DNA from: an uncultured Polaribacter sp.
GTDB lineage: Bacteria; Bacteroidota; Bacteroidia; Flavobacteriales; Flavobacteriaceae
Direction of reading: 5' to 3'
Length of the DNA: 64,000 nucleotides
NCBI RefSeq assembly: GCF_947500975.1
Contig: NZ_CANMUE010000001.1
Span: 310,001-374,000, forward strand
This document shows positions 34,198 through 43,294 of the stretch, one piece after another. The notes under the pieces were generated by a model. That model was not told where the DNA came from, made no database searches, and saw only the letters and a list, made by a program, of their open reading frames with translations. Both the position numbers and the translations under genes were made by a program. Within the stretch, counting starts at the first letter, position 1. Each line of letters begins with the position of its first letter.

Positions 34198-35169
34198 TTA
34201 TTTTATATAAACCTCTAAAAGTTCTGATTTTATAATTGAGGAAATTTTAACGTTTTTAATACTAGCTGGTATTAAAATAGTTTCTCCTGTTTTTAAAACT
34301 TCTATTTGTTTTTCATATTGAAAACTTACCTCACCATCAACACACATGTAAATTACAAAACTATCTTTTTCATTATGATTTACCTCAACATCACCTAAAA
34401 CAGCTAAAACATTAGTTGTAAAATATGGACAAGAAACAATTTGAGAAGCAATATTTTCTTTTTTAGAATATGTTGTCTGATAAGAGTCTTTAATTGAATA
34501 ATCAATAGCGTCTAATGCTTCTTCAGTGTGTAAATCCCTAAATGTTCCATCAGGATTTGATCTATCCCAATCATAAATTCTGTAAGTAATATCTGAAGTT
34601 TGTTGAATTTCAGCTAACATAACTCCTGCTCCAATTGCATGTACTCTTCCTGTCGGAATAAAATAAACATCACCTTTATTTACTTCATCTACATTTAAGA
34701 TATCTAATAATGATTTATTTTCTAAATGTTTTAAATATTCTACTGATGTTACCTCTTTTTTAAAACCAACAATAAGATTAGCTTTTTTATCGGCTTGCAT
34801 TACATACCACATTTCTGTTTTACCAAAAGAATTATGGCGTTTTTTTGCTAAATCATCATGAGGGTGTAATTGAATACTTAATGCCTCTTTAGCATCAATA
34901 AATTTAATTAATAACGGGAATTTATCACCAAAACGGTCATAAATTTTATCACCTACTAAATCACCTTTAAATTCTGAAATAAGTTCTTTTAAATTCTTTC
35001 CTTTTAAACTTCCATTTAGGACGATAGAAGGTTCATTTTTAACATCAGAAATCTCCCAACTTTCACCAACATTTTTTTTATCAGAATCCTTATTTAAAAG
35101 TTTGTTTAATTTTTCTCCTCCCCAAATTTTATCTTTTAAAATTGGTTCAAACCTTAATAGTTGATTCAT
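34198..35169 (-). CDS. manA: Mannose-6-phosphate isomerase, class I
   Basis: A 323-residue type I phosphomannose isomerase that interconverts fructose-6-phosphate and mannose-6-phosphate. Zinc ligands are visible in SIQLHPHDD and KTEMWYVM, with a third in [11 protein letters not shown]. The cupin C-terminus is short, as in Bacteroidota members. It starts the manA-kdsB-HAD operon, and a full promoter lies just upstream (35193-35221). It would feed mannose-containing surface polysaccharide. Confidence 0.92.
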   Translation of the reverse strand: MNQLLRFEPILKDKIWGGEKLNKLLNKDSDKKNVGESWEISDVKNEPSIVLNGSLKGKNLKELISEFKGDLVGDKIYDRFGDKFPLLIKFIDAKEALSIQLHPHDDLAKKRHNSFGKTEMWYVMQADKKANLIVGFKKEVTSVEYLKHLENKSLLDILNVDEVNKGDVYFIPTGRVHAIGAGVMLAEIQQTSDITYRIYDWDRSNPDGTFRDLHTEEALDAIDYSIKDSYQTTYSKKENIASQIVSCPYFTTNVLAVLGDVEVNHNEKDSFVIYMCVDGEVSFQYEKQIEVLKTGETILIPASIKNVKISSIIKSELLEVYIK

Positions 35170-35192
35170 ATTTTTAAATAATATTTTAAAAT

Positions 35193-35221
35193 CAAATTTA
35201 CAGTAATTATATCATTTTCAA
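35193..35221 (-). promoter_or_regulatory. Promoter of the manA-kdsB-HAD operon
   Basis: On the minus strand TTG (35221-35219) is followed by 18 bases and TAAATTTG (35200-35193), a full match to the Bacteroidota sigma-A consensus, with the ATG 24 bases further on. The rest of 35170-35329 shows nothing else. Confidence 0.6.
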
Positions 35222-35329
35222 TTGAAAAAAAGAATACCAAATTTTTATTATTACAATTTACTCTTAATAAAAATAAATTATTAAGAGATGTATTAAAGAA
35301 GCAAGGTTATTCTAATTATCAACAACTTT

Positions 35330-35743
35330 TTATTCACCTGAATAACTCACAAAATTTCTTTGAGTTTCATACAAAGTAATTTTTAAATCTAAATGATTTG
35401 GAATGTGTTTTTGCAATTTGTTATAAATAACTACTGATATATTTTCTGCTGTAGGATTCAAATTTTGAAATTCTTCAACTTCAATGTTTAAGTTTTTATG
35501 ATCTAGACAATCTTCAATTTCTGTTTTAATTAGATCTCTTAAAATACCTAAATCAAACACAAAACCAGTTTCTTGGTTAATTTCTCCTGTTAAAGATACA
35601 ATCAACTCATAATTATGCCCATGATAATTAGGATTGCTACATTTACCAAAAACTTCATAATTTCTAGCATCAGACCAATCTTTTCTAAACAACCTGTGAG
35701 CCGCATTAAAATGTGCTTTTCTATGAACGGTAACTTTAGACAT
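35330..35743 (-). CDS. queD: 6-carboxytetrahydropterin synthase (QueD/PTPS family)
   Basis: A 137-residue pterin enzyme. Zinc-binding histidines lie in AHFNAAH near the N-terminus and in YHGHNYELIV; the catalytic Cys is in FGKCSNPN, followed by the family Asp/His (LDHKNLN) and Glu (ETQRNF) residues. QueD makes the queuosine precursor from dihydroneopterin triphosphate; the related PTPS makes tetrahydrobiopterin, and sequence alone does not exclude it. Its start overlaps the idi stop by 8 bases, so both share one transcript. Confidence 0.88.
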   Translation of the reverse strand: MSKVTVHRKAHFNAAHRLFRKDWSDARNYEVFGKCSNPNYHGHNYELIVSLTGEINQETGFVFDLGILRDLIKTEIEDCLDHKNLNIEVEEFQNLNPTAENISVVIYNKLQKHIPNHLDLKITLYETQRNFVSYSGE

Positions 35744-36254
35744 TTGTTAGTTTTTCGTAAGATTCTTTAAATATAATTTTAAACCACTCTGTATATTCAT
35801 TCGGTTTTTTCTCTATATCAGATTTTACATCAGTAAGAAGCATCCATTTATAATCTTCAACTTCTTCTTTATTGATGTTTGGTTCTTCTTCAAAATAACC
35901 AACCAAAACATGATCTAACTCATGCTCAGTTAAACCATTATCAAAAGGTGCTTTGTAAATAAAAGAAAATACTTCTTTAATTTCAGTTACAAACCCCATT
36001 TCTTCTTGTAATCTTCTTTTTCCTGCTTCAATATTAGTTTCACCTTCTCTTTGATGAGAACAACAAGTATTTGTCCACAATAAGGGAGAATGGTATTTAT
36101 GCGCCGCTCTTTGTTGCAACATTAATTCTCCTTTTTTATTAAAAATAAAAACAGAAAAAGCTCTATGTAAAACAGCTTTTTCATGCGCTTCCATTTTAGC
36201 CATTGTACCAATTTGATTGTCGTTTTTATCAACTAAAATCACTTGTTCTTCCAT
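35736..36254 (-). CDS. idi: Isopentenyl-diphosphate delta-isomerase, type I
   Basis: A 172-residue Nudix-fold isomerase that interconverts IPP and DMAPP for isoprenoid synthesis. The active-site Cys region is LLWTNTCCSHQREGE, the Nudix-like box GKRRLQEEMGF, and the catalytic Glu lies in TEHELDHVLVG. The start codon is only 6 bases after a -7 element, so the message may be leaderless. It is translationally coupled with queD. Confidence 0.94.
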   Translation of the reverse strand: MEEQVILVDKNDNQIGTMAKMEAHEKAVLHRAFSVFIFNKKGELMLQQRAAHKYHSPLLWTNTCCSHQREGETNIEAGKRRLQEEMGFVTEIKEVFSFIYKAPFDNGLTEHELDHVLVGYFEEEPNINKEEVEDYKWMLLTDVKSDIEKKPNEYTEWFKIIFKESYEKLTNV

Positions 36255-36259
36255 ATTTG

Positions 36260-36267
36260 CAAATATA
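36260..36267 (-). promoter_or_regulatory. -7 element abutting the idi start
   Basis: On the minus strand this reads TATATTTG (TAnnTTTG). It ends 6 bases before the idi ATG at 36254, so transcription is expected to begin at or within a base or two of the start codon. Confidence 0.45.
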
Positions 36268-36323
36268 ATGTAATCAAATAGTAATAAAACTTAAAATTGT
36301 AATAAAACCATCAGATTTTTCTA

Positions 36324-36350
36324 TTGTTTTATTTTGATGATTTATATTTG
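36324..36350 (+). promoter_or_regulatory. Promoter of the cyclophilin lipoprotein gene
   Basis: TTG at 36324-36326, 16 bases, then TATATTTG at 36343-36350. Placing the promoter here rules out a start codon at 36324 and supports the GTG at 36378. Confidence 0.5.
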
Positions 36351-36377
36351 AAAATCCTTAAAAACAAGATTAAAAAA

Positions 36378-37076
36378 GTGAAAGTTCTCTTAAAAATAAC
36401 ATTTATTATCATTATTATTTTCTTTTATCAATGTGATAAAGATAAAAAAATAAGAAAAAACTCTGTAGATATAAAAAAGAAGGAAACACAAAAAAATAAA
36501 AAAGAAAAAGAAATAATAAAACGTTGGGATAGCTTAAATAGCAAAAATGTTGAAGCTTTTTTTACAGCGTATGGTCAACAAAATAAAGAAACAAAAATTA
36601 TTATTAAAACCAAATTTGGGAATATAAAACTGCGTTTATATGAAGATGTACCTATACACAGAGCAAATTTTATTTTTTTAACCAAAATAAAATATTTTAA
36701 TACCACAGAAATTTATAGAGTTGCTAAAAACTTTGTAATACAAGGCGGAAACTCTGATGAAACCTATACAACAAAACAAAGAAGGTTGTATGGCAATTAT
36801 AGAATAAAACCTGAATTTAAAAGTAATAGAAAGCATAAATATGGTGCTTTAGCAGCAGCCAGATCTTGGACAAATAATCCAAATAAACTATCTAATCCGT
36901 TTGAGTTTTATATGGTGCATAATAGAAACGGCGCACATCATTTAAATAAAGAACATACTGTTTTTGGTGAAGTTATTTCTGGTTTTGACACCATGGATAA
37001 AATCTCTAAAGTTAAAGTTGGTAAAGATGAATGGCCAACAGAGGATATTAGAATGACAATTGAAATTGTTGAATAA
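36378..37076 (+). CDS. Cyclophilin-type peptidyl-prolyl isomerase, lipoprotein
   Basis: A 232-residue envelope isomerase that speeds folding of exported proteins. From the GTG start the sequence is a lipoprotein signal (hydrophobic core FIIIIIFFYQ, lipid-acceptor Cys19), then a Lys-rich linker, then the cyclophilin domain from about 75 (IIIKTKFGNIKLRLYEDVP, FVIQGGNSD, FGEVISGFDTMDKISKV). The active-site loop is more diverged than in the typical cyclophilin at 40486. It may sit at the inner face of the outer membrane. Confidence 0.85.
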   Translation: MKVLLKITFIIIIIFFYQCDKDKKIRKNSVDIKKKETQKNKKEKEIIKRWDSLNSKNVEAFFTAYGQQNKETKIIIKTKFGNIKLRLYEDVPIHRANFIFLTKIKYFNTTEIYRVAKNFVIQGGNSDETYTTKQRRLYGNYRIKPEFKSNRKHKYGALAAARSWTNNPNKLSNPFEFYMVHNRNGAHHLNKEHTVFGEVISGFDTMDKISKVKVGKDEWPTEDIRMTIEIVE

Positions 37077-37179
37077 GTACTTATTTTTTAATGAAAAAAT
37101 CTTAAAATAAAAAAAGATACAACTATATTTTATATGGTTATCCCTTTAAAAACAGTATAATAAATTATAGAATAAAACC

Positions 37180-37187
37180 TATCTTTG
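37180..37187 (+). promoter_or_regulatory. -7 element of prfC
   Basis: TATCTTTG matches TAnnTTTG exactly, 18 bases before the ATG at 37205. No -33 TTG is apparent. Confidence 0.5.
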
Positions 37188-37204
37188 CACCTCAAAATTT
37201 TTAG

Positions 37205-38797
37205 ATGAGTTTTTTAAAAGAAATAGCACGTAGAAGAACATTTGGAATCATTTCTCACCCCGATGCAGGTAAAACTACATTAACTGAAAAGTTGTTATTA
37301 TTTGGTGGTGCAATCCAGGAAGCTGGAGCTGTAAAAAACAATAAAATTAAGAAAGGAGCAACTTCCGATTTTATGGAAATTGAACGCCAAAGAGGTATTT
37401 CTGTTGCTACTTCAGTCTTAGCTTTTATATATAAAGACAAAAAAATAAATATATTAGATACTCCTGGTCACAAAGATTTTGCTGAAGATACTTTTAGAAC
37501 CTTAACAGCTGTAGATAGCGTTATTGTTGTTATTGATGTTGCAAAAGGTGTAGAACCTCAAACTGAAAAATTAGTGGAAGTTTGTAGAATGAGGAGTATA
37601 CCCATGTTGGTTTTTATCAATAAATTGGATAGAGAAGGAAAAGATGCTTTTGATTTATTAGACGAAGTTGAACAAAAATTAGGTTTAACAGTAACCCCAA
37701 TGAGTTTCCCTATTGGAATGGGCTATGATTTTAAAGGAATTTACAACATTTGGGAAAAGAAATTAAATTTATTCTCTGGGGATAATAAAACTTCTATTTC
37801 TGAAGGTATTGAGTTTGATGATTTATCAAACCCTGAACTAGATACTATTGTTGGAGAAACTGCTGCAGAAACTTTACGTGAAGAAATTGAATTGATAAGT
37901 GAAGTCTACCCAGAGTTTGACAGAGATTCTTACCTGAGTGGCTCACTACAGCCTGTGTTTTTTGGTTCTGCTTTAAATAATTTTGGTGTAAAAGAATTAC
38001 TAGATGCATTTATTGAAATTGCACCTTCTCCACAGCCTAAAAAAGCTGAAGAACGTTTAGTTGATTCTAAAGAAGAAAAACTAACGGGTTTTGTATTTAA
38101 AATTCATGCAAATATGGATCCTAAACACAGAGATAGATTAGCATTTATTAAAATTGTTTCTGGTACTTTTAAAAGAAACTCTCCTTATTTACATGTAAGA
38201 AATGGTAAAAAGGTAAAATTTTCTAGCCCAAATGCATTTTTCGCAGAAAAAAAAGAAATTGTAGATATATCTTATCCTGGTGATATTGTTGGTATACACG
38301 ATACTGGAAATTTTAAAATTGGAGATACTCTAACGGAAGGAGAAAAATTGAATTTTAAAGGAATTCCTAGTTTTTCACCCGAACATTTTAGATATGTAAA
38401 TAATGCTGATCCAATGAAATCTAAACAATTATACAAAGGTTTAGATCAATTAATGGATGAAGGTGTTGCGCAACTATTTACTTTAGATATGAATGGAAGA
38501 AGAGTTATTGGTACAGTTGGAGCCTTACAATATGAAGTTATACAATATCGTTTAGAACATGAATATGGCGCAAAATGCACCTATGAAAACTTAAATGTTT
38601 ATAAAGCTTGCTGGGTAGAACCTGAAGATATTAAAAACGATGAGTTTAAAGATTTTAAACGCGTTAAACAACGTTATTTAGCTAAAGATAAACAAGGTCA
38701 ATTAGTGTTTTTAGCAGATTCTGAATTTACAATTCAAATGACTCAAAGTAAATATCCTTCAGTAAAATTGCATTTTACAAGTGAATTTAAAAATTAG
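37205..38797 (+). CDS. prfC: Peptide chain release factor 3
   Basis: A 530-residue translational GTPase that recycles RF1 and RF2 after termination. G1 is SHPDAGKTTLTEKLL, G3 DTPGHKDF, G4 NKLDRE, and the switch region RGISVATSV is intact; domains 2 and 3 follow, with the C-terminal EVIQYRLEHEYGAKC segment of RF3. The length is standard. It starts a unit that may continue into the barrel protein 5 bases downstream. Confidence 0.96.
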   Translation: MSFLKEIARRRTFGIISHPDAGKTTLTEKLLLFGGAIQEAGAVKNNKIKKGATSDFMEIERQRGISVATSVLAFIYKDKKINILDTPGHKDFAEDTFRTLTAVDSVIVVIDVAKGVEPQTEKLVEVCRMRSIPMLVFINKLDREGKDAFDLLDEVEQKLGLTVTPMSFPIGMGYDFKGIYNIWEKKLNLFSGDNKTSISEGIEFDDLSNPELDTIVGETAAETLREEIELISEVYPEFDRDSYLSGSLQPVFFGSALNNFGVKELLDAFIEIAPSPQPKKAEERLVDSKEEKLTGFVFKIHANMDPKHRDRLAFIKIVSGTFKRNSPYLHVRNGKKVKFSSPNAFFAEKKEIVDISYPGDIVGIHDTGNFKIGDTLTEGEKLNFKGIPSFSPEHFRYVNNADPMKSKQLYKGLDQLMDEGVAQLFTLDMNGRRVIGTVGALQYEVIQYRLEHEYGAKCTYENLNVYKACWVEPEDIKNDEFKDFKRVKQRYLAKDKQGQLVFLADSEFTIQMTQSKYPSVKLHFTSEFKN

Positions 38798-38802
38798 AAA
38801 TC

Positions 38803-40368
38803 GTGAAAAAAGTACTTCTTTTAACCTTTACAATAATTAGTTATTTTCAAGCATATTCCCAAACCTATAATTTATCCGATTTAAAACCCAAAGAGCTACA
38901 TAATAACATCAGGTTAAATTACATTTTAGTTCATCAACCTGACGAATTGGTAAGCTATAATTTGCAGCCAACAATGGGATTTGTTGGTTTAAACTATAAT
39001 ATTCCTTTAACAGACTGGTTGTATACAGGTGCTGGTTTTCATACTGCAATTACTGGAGATCAAGGTGGTTTATTTACTTTAGGGGTGAATTTAGGGGTAA
39101 ATCTGCCTATTTATAAAAATTTATATTTCGATGCTAATGTTCACTTTGGTGGTGGAGGCGGATATCGTTCACTTGTAAATGGTGGTGGGATTTTATATCC
39201 TAATGCAGGTTTACAATACAAAAAAAATGGCTATTCTTTTGGAGTTCAATATGGGTATGTAAACTTTTTTACTGGAATTCAAAAAAATGACAATGTTTCT
39301 TTCTTTATTGAAATACCAACTTTATTAAGAACCAGTTCGTATGCAAACGCACAAAAAGCATTTACAGTAAATAATAAATCAAAAGATGAGTTTTGGAAAA
39401 AACCTGCTGTAAAAAGTGTTCAACAAATAACTTTTGATTATTTCTTTCCTATTGGAGATTCAAGATCAGATGCAAGTACAACTCCACAATATTACCCTTT
39501 AACAAATACACTTTCTATTCTAGGTTTTGAATATCAACGTTATTTAACGGAAGATACTTTTGTTTACGCACATGTAGATGCCATGTATGCCGGATTAACA
39601 GCTGGTTTTATGGATTTGTTTTTTGGAATTGGAAAAAACTTTGTAGAAACTAGATATGTAAATTTCTTTGCTAAAATGGGGATTGGAGCTGCTGGTGGAA
39701 GAATTTATCCTGAAAATGGTTTAACAATTTATCCTAATGCTGGTTTTGATGTAAAAGTTACAGACAATTTTGGTGTAAGTGCACATGGCGGATATCATAG
39801 ATCGGTTGGTGGTACTTTTGAAGCTTATACAGCTGGTTTTAGCTTAAAATATTATGGTTTGAGTGGTGGAATAAAAGACCCTTTTTCTAAGGAAGAAATT
39901 ACAGAAATTAAAACACAAGGAATTCAATTAGGGGTGCAAAATCAAACTTATTTTGATGTGGCAAAATTCGGAATTCCATATAGCAATTTACAATTAATAG
40001 GATTAAAAGTTCAATATGATTTAAACCACCGTTTTTATTTAGCTGGTGAAGCCTCATTTGCTTACGAAGGCGAATCTGGAGGGTATGCTCATGGAATTTT
40101 TGGATTAGGATTAAAAAGTAATAAGTTTTTTAATGATAAATTTTCTGCATTTTTAGAAACAAGTGCAGGCGTTGCAGGTGGTGGAAGAGTAGATTCTGGT
40201 GAAGGTATTTTGGTTAGACCAACTGTGGGAATTAATTATCATGTTAGTAACGATTTATCTTTCAACCTAGCTGGAGGACAAATGTGGTCTCCATTTGGTA
40301 ATGTAAATTCAACAAACATAAACATAGGTTTATCTTATGGTTTATCCATTTTAAATGCAAAAAAATAA
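38803..40368 (+). CDS. Outer-membrane-like protein with three internal repeats
   Basis: A 521-residue exported protein beginning at GTG, 5 bases after prfC, with a signal peptide (residues 1-19, ending AYSQ). It consists of three similar units starting near residues 62, 241 and 400, each with alternating beta strands and a Gly-rich signature: GGILYPNAGL (128-137), GLTIYPNAGF (306-315) and GILVRPTVGI (468-477). Each unit could be a small eight-strand barrel or together one large barrel. I do not know a named family. The link with prfC is probably only co-transcription. Confidence 0.7.
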   Translation: MKKVLLLTFTIISYFQAYSQTYNLSDLKPKELHNNIRLNYILVHQPDELVSYNLQPTMGFVGLNYNIPLTDWLYTGAGFHTAITGDQGGLFTLGVNLGVNLPIYKNLYFDANVHFGGGGGYRSLVNGGGILYPNAGLQYKKNGYSFGVQYGYVNFFTGIQKNDNVSFFIEIPTLLRTSSYANAQKAFTVNNKSKDEFWKKPAVKSVQQITFDYFFPIGDSRSDASTTPQYYPLTNTLSILGFEYQRYLTEDTFVYAHVDAMYAGLTAGFMDLFFGIGKNFVETRYVNFFAKMGIGAAGGRIYPENGLTIYPNAGFDVKVTDNFGVSAHGGYHRSVGGTFEAYTAGFSLKYYGLSGGIKDPFSKEEITEIKTQGIQLGVQNQTYFDVAKFGIPYSNLQLIGLKVQYDLNHRFYLAGEASFAYEGESGGYAHGIFGLGLKSNKFFNDKFSAFLETSAGVAGGGRVDSGEGILVRPTVGINYHVSNDLSFNLAGGQMWSPFGNVNSTNINIGLSYGLSILNAKK

Positions 40369-40372
40369 TTTG

Positions 40373-40461
40373 TTCTGAACTTGTTTTCAGAAACTAAATA
40401 AATGTCAGTTCGAGCGCAGTCGAAAACTATTAAATTTTTAAAATATCTCGACTGCGCTCGA
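40373..40461. repeat. Two adjacent intergenic palindromes
   Basis: A first hairpin pairs TTCTGAA (40373-40379) with TTCAGAA (40386-40392). A second pairs TCGAGCGCAGTCGA (40410-40423) with its exact reverse complement TCGACTGCGCTCGA (40448-40461) across a 24-base spacer. The G+C-rich 14-base arms stand out in this A+T-rich DNA. From memory the arm sequence is a frequent intergenic repeat of flavobacterial genomes. It may end prfC-barrel transcription or protect the mRNA end. Confidence 0.75.
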
Positions 40462-40485
40462 GAAAAAAATAAAAAAACGATTAAA

Positions 40486-41418
40486 ATGAATAACGGAATC
40501 TACGCAAAATTCACTACATCAAAAGGTGATATTTTAGTACAATTAGAACAAGAAAAAACGCCTGGAACTGTTGGAAACTTTGTAGCTTTGGCAGAAGGTA
40601 ATTTAGAAAACTCTGCGAAAAATCAAGGAACTCCATATTATGATGGTTTAAAGTTTCACAGAGTAATACCAGATTTTATGATTCAAGGTGGTTGTCCACT
40701 AGGAACAGGAACAGGGAATCCTGGTTATAAATTTGATGATGAATTTCATCCAGATTTAAAACATGACGCACCAGGTAAATTAGCAATGGCTAATTCTGGA
40801 CCAGCAACAAACGGAAGTCAATTTTACATTACACATGTTCCAACACCTTGGTTAGATGGTAAACATACAGTTTTTGGGTCAGTTGTAGAGGGACAAGATA
40901 TTGTTGATGCAATTGCACAAGGAGATGAATTGACATCAGTAAAAATTATTAGAGTTGGTGCAGATGCAGAAGCTTTTAACGCAGTTGAAGCTTTTAGAAC
41001 TTTTGAAGGGGCAAGAGAAAAAAGAGAAGCTGAAGTAAAAGCAAAACAAAAAGAATTATTAGATTCTGTTGCTGCTGGTTATGATGAAACTGCAAGCGGT
41101 TTACGTTATCAAATATTACAAAAAGGAACAGGAAAACAAGCAACAAAAGGTGCTGGTGTTTCTGTACATTATAAAGGACAATTATTAGACGGAACTGTTT
41201 TTGATTCATCATACAAAAGAAAGCAACCAATTGATTTTAATGTAGGTGTTGGTCAAGTAATTGCAGGTTGGGATGAAGGAATTCAATTATTAAAAGTTGG
41301 AGATAAAGCACGTTTTGTAATACCTTCTGATTTAGCCTACGGTTCTGCTGGAGCTGGAGGAGTAATACCACCAGATGCCACTCTTATTTTTGATGTTGAA
41401 TTAATGGCAGTATCATAA
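40486..41418 (+). CDS. Cyclophilin-FKBP fusion peptidyl-prolyl isomerase
   Basis: A 310-residue cytoplasmic protein joining two unrelated isomerase folds. Residues 1 to about 165 form a cyclophilin with the active-site stretch FHRVIPDFMIQGG and NGSQFYITH; about 205-310 form an FKBP with GAGVSVHYKGQLLDGTVFDSS and VIPPDATLIFDVELM. A charged helical linker (about 170-205) separates them. Dual-family immunophilins of this kind are known from some flavobacteria. The ATG at 40486 begins the cyclophilin strand; the in-frame sequence upstream is the palindromic repeat and is not coding. Confidence 0.92.
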   Translation: MNNGIYAKFTTSKGDILVQLEQEKTPGTVGNFVALAEGNLENSAKNQGTPYYDGLKFHRVIPDFMIQGGCPLGTGTGNPGYKFDDEFHPDLKHDAPGKLAMANSGPATNGSQFYITHVPTPWLDGKHTVFGSVVEGQDIVDAIAQGDELTSVKIIRVGADAEAFNAVEAFRTFEGAREKREAEVKAKQKELLDSVAAGYDETASGLRYQILQKGTGKQATKGAGVSVHYKGQLLDGTVFDSSYKRKQPIDFNVGVGQVIAGWDEGIQLLKVGDKARFVIPSDLAYGSAGAGGVIPPDATLIFDVELMAVS

Positions 41419-41431
41419 CACTTTACTAAAC

Positions 41432-41471
41432 ATACTTAAATACCCTTTAGCTTAAAAGGGTATTTAAGTAT
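41432..41471. terminator. Long hairpin terminator after the fusion isomerase
   Basis: A perfect 17-base-pair stem (41432-41448 with 41455-41471, core ATACCC/GGGTAT) and a 6-base loop, 14 bases after the stop at 41418. No T-run follows directly, but stem length and position indicate a terminator or 3'-end stabiliser. The rest of the gap to 41610 is plain A+T-rich sequence. Confidence 0.7.
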
Positions 41472-41610
41472 TATAAAAAAAATGCTTTTATTTGTAGATT
41501 ATTATTCCAATTAATAATTGCAATAATAGATTTACTTTATTTTGAAAAATAAAAATCTACTTCCAGATATTTATTTTTTTTGAAAAAGATTTATGAAATT
41601 GAAATAAACA

Positions 41611-43293
41611 ATGTCTGAAGCAAAAACAGTAACTACTTCTGAAAGACTTAAAAAATTAATTTTCACTATCAGCTTATCTACAGGTGGTTTAGCATTGATG
41701 TGCTCGGTGATTGGTTTTATTTTAGGTTTAGATGCATTTGCTTATTATCACTTATCAACTATATTAATTTACTTTTATTGTGCATATTTATCTAAAAATG
41801 GAAATATACTACACGCAAGAATAATCTTTTTTATTCTTTTAAATATTGGTATTACAGCTACCGCTTCATTTGCTGGAAGGGCTGGTAGTGTCGAGTTTAT
41901 GTTTATTTATTCTTTAGCAATTCCGTTTTCGATGTTTTCATTTCGAACAGAAAAATTGTATGTCTATTTATTTTCTAATCTTTCTGGTGCACTATGGATT
42001 ATACTAGCTATAACAAATTTTAAATTATTTACTGACACCCCTATAGATCCAATAATTGCCTCAACTTATATTTACCCAATTTCTATAATAACTTGTTTTG
42101 TAATGGTTATCATACAACTTAACTATTTTTCTAAACTTGGAGTAAAATATTATTCAAAAATTTATAAAAAAAAGCAGGAAGCACTAGAAGCATCAATAGC
42201 TAAATCAAATTTTTTGAGCATAATGAGTCATGAAATTCGAACACCACTAAATGCTATTATCGGACTTTCACACATTTTAAGAGGCAATAAACCTAGAAAA
42301 GATCAAATTGAAAATATAGAAGCTTTAAATTACTCAAGTAAAACTTTACTAAGTTTATTAAATAACGTCTTAGACTTTAGTAAAATGCAGTCTACTGTAA
42401 TTGAATTAGATAATATTCCTACAAATATTTCTACAGATATAAAGCAGTTAAAAAAAGTTTATGAAGTTTCTTCTAATAGAAAAAATATTAAATTAAATTT
42501 AGAAATCGAAGAAGATTTACCTTGGGTTTGGCTTGATGTTGTTAGGTTTAATCAAGTACTAAACAATTTAATTTCTAATGCAATTAAATTTACAAACATT
42601 GGTTATGTAACCTTAATAATTAAAAAAGTAAAACAAATAGAAGATGAAATTACTTTACATATTGAAGTAAAAGATACAGGTATAGGAATACCAAAAAATA
42701 AACAATCTTTAATTTGGAATGCTTTTACCCAAGCTTCAACTAAAACTAATAGAATTTATGGAGGAACTGGATTAGGACTACCTATAGTAAAAAGTATTTT
42801 AGAAGCTATGAATTCTAAAATTAAAGTTACGAGTACAATAGGTAAAGGAAGTAATTTTCAATTTAATTTAAAATTAAAAATAGCTAAACAAAAAATAACT
42901 ATTAATAAAGACAAAGAAGAGAGTAATTTAAAAAATAAAAAAGTTTTATTGGTTGATGACAATCTTATAAATATAATGGTTGGTAAACAAATTCTAGAAA
43001 AAGAAAACCTAATAGTTGAAACAGCAAACGATGGCTTAACTGCCTTAAATAAAGTAAAAGAACAAAATTTTGATATTATTTTAATGGATATTCAAATGCC
43101 AGTTATGGATGGATATACTGCTTCAAAAGAAATAAGAAAAATAAATACTTTAATTCCTATTTTAGCACTTTCTGCTAATGTTTTTATGGAAATAAAAGAT
43201 CAAATTAAAGAATGTGGAATGGATGGTTTCATAAGTAAACCTTTTACACCAGAAGACTTATTAGATCAAATTAAAAAATTTACAAAAAAATAA
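41611..43293 (+). CDS. Membrane hybrid histidine kinase with receiver domain (copy 1)
   Basis: A 560-residue sensor. Residues about 15-172 hold six predicted membrane helices with little periplasmic sequence, a 6TM sensor layout. A short linker leads to the dimerisation domain with His207 (IMSHEIRTPLNAI), the ATPase (N-box LNNLISNAIKF, G1 DTGIGIP, G2 GGTGLGLPIV) and a receiver (VLLVDDNLIN, phospho-Asp in LMDIQMPVMDG, Lys in ISKPFTPEDL). It is followed after one base by a paralogue of the same design. No response regulator with a DNA-binding domain is adjacent. Confidence 0.92.
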   Translation: MSEAKTVTTSERLKKLIFTISLSTGGLALMCSVIGFILGLDAFAYYHLSTILIYFYCAYLSKNGNILHARIIFFILLNIGITATASFAGRAGSVEFMFIYSLAIPFSMFSFRTEKLYVYLFSNLSGALWIILAITNFKLFTDTPIDPIIASTYIYPISIITCFVMVIIQLNYFSKLGVKYYSKIYKKKQEALEASIAKSNFLSIMSHEIRTPLNAIIGLSHILRGNKPRKDQIENIEALNYSSKTLLSLLNNVLDFSKMQSTVIELDNIPTNISTDIKQLKKVYEVSSNRKNIKLNLEIEEDLPWVWLDVVRFNQVLNNLISNAIKFTNIGYVTLIIKKVKQIEDEITLHIEVKDTGIGIPKNKQSLIWNAFTQASTKTNRIYGGTGLGLPIVKSILEAMNSKIKVTSTIGKGSNFQFNLKLKIAKQKITINKDKEESNLKNKKVLLVDDNLINIMVGKQILEKENLIVETANDGLTALNKVKEQNFDIILMDIQMPVMDGYTASKEIRKINTLIPILALSANVFMEIKDQIKECGMDGFISKPFTPEDLLDQIKKFTKK

Positions 43294-43294
43294 T

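Noticed and set aside
40402..40485. In-frame N-terminal extension of the cyclophilin-FKBP fusion
   Set aside because: The extension translates the 14-base palindrome and its spacer; the conserved cyclophilin strand begins at the ATG at 40486.
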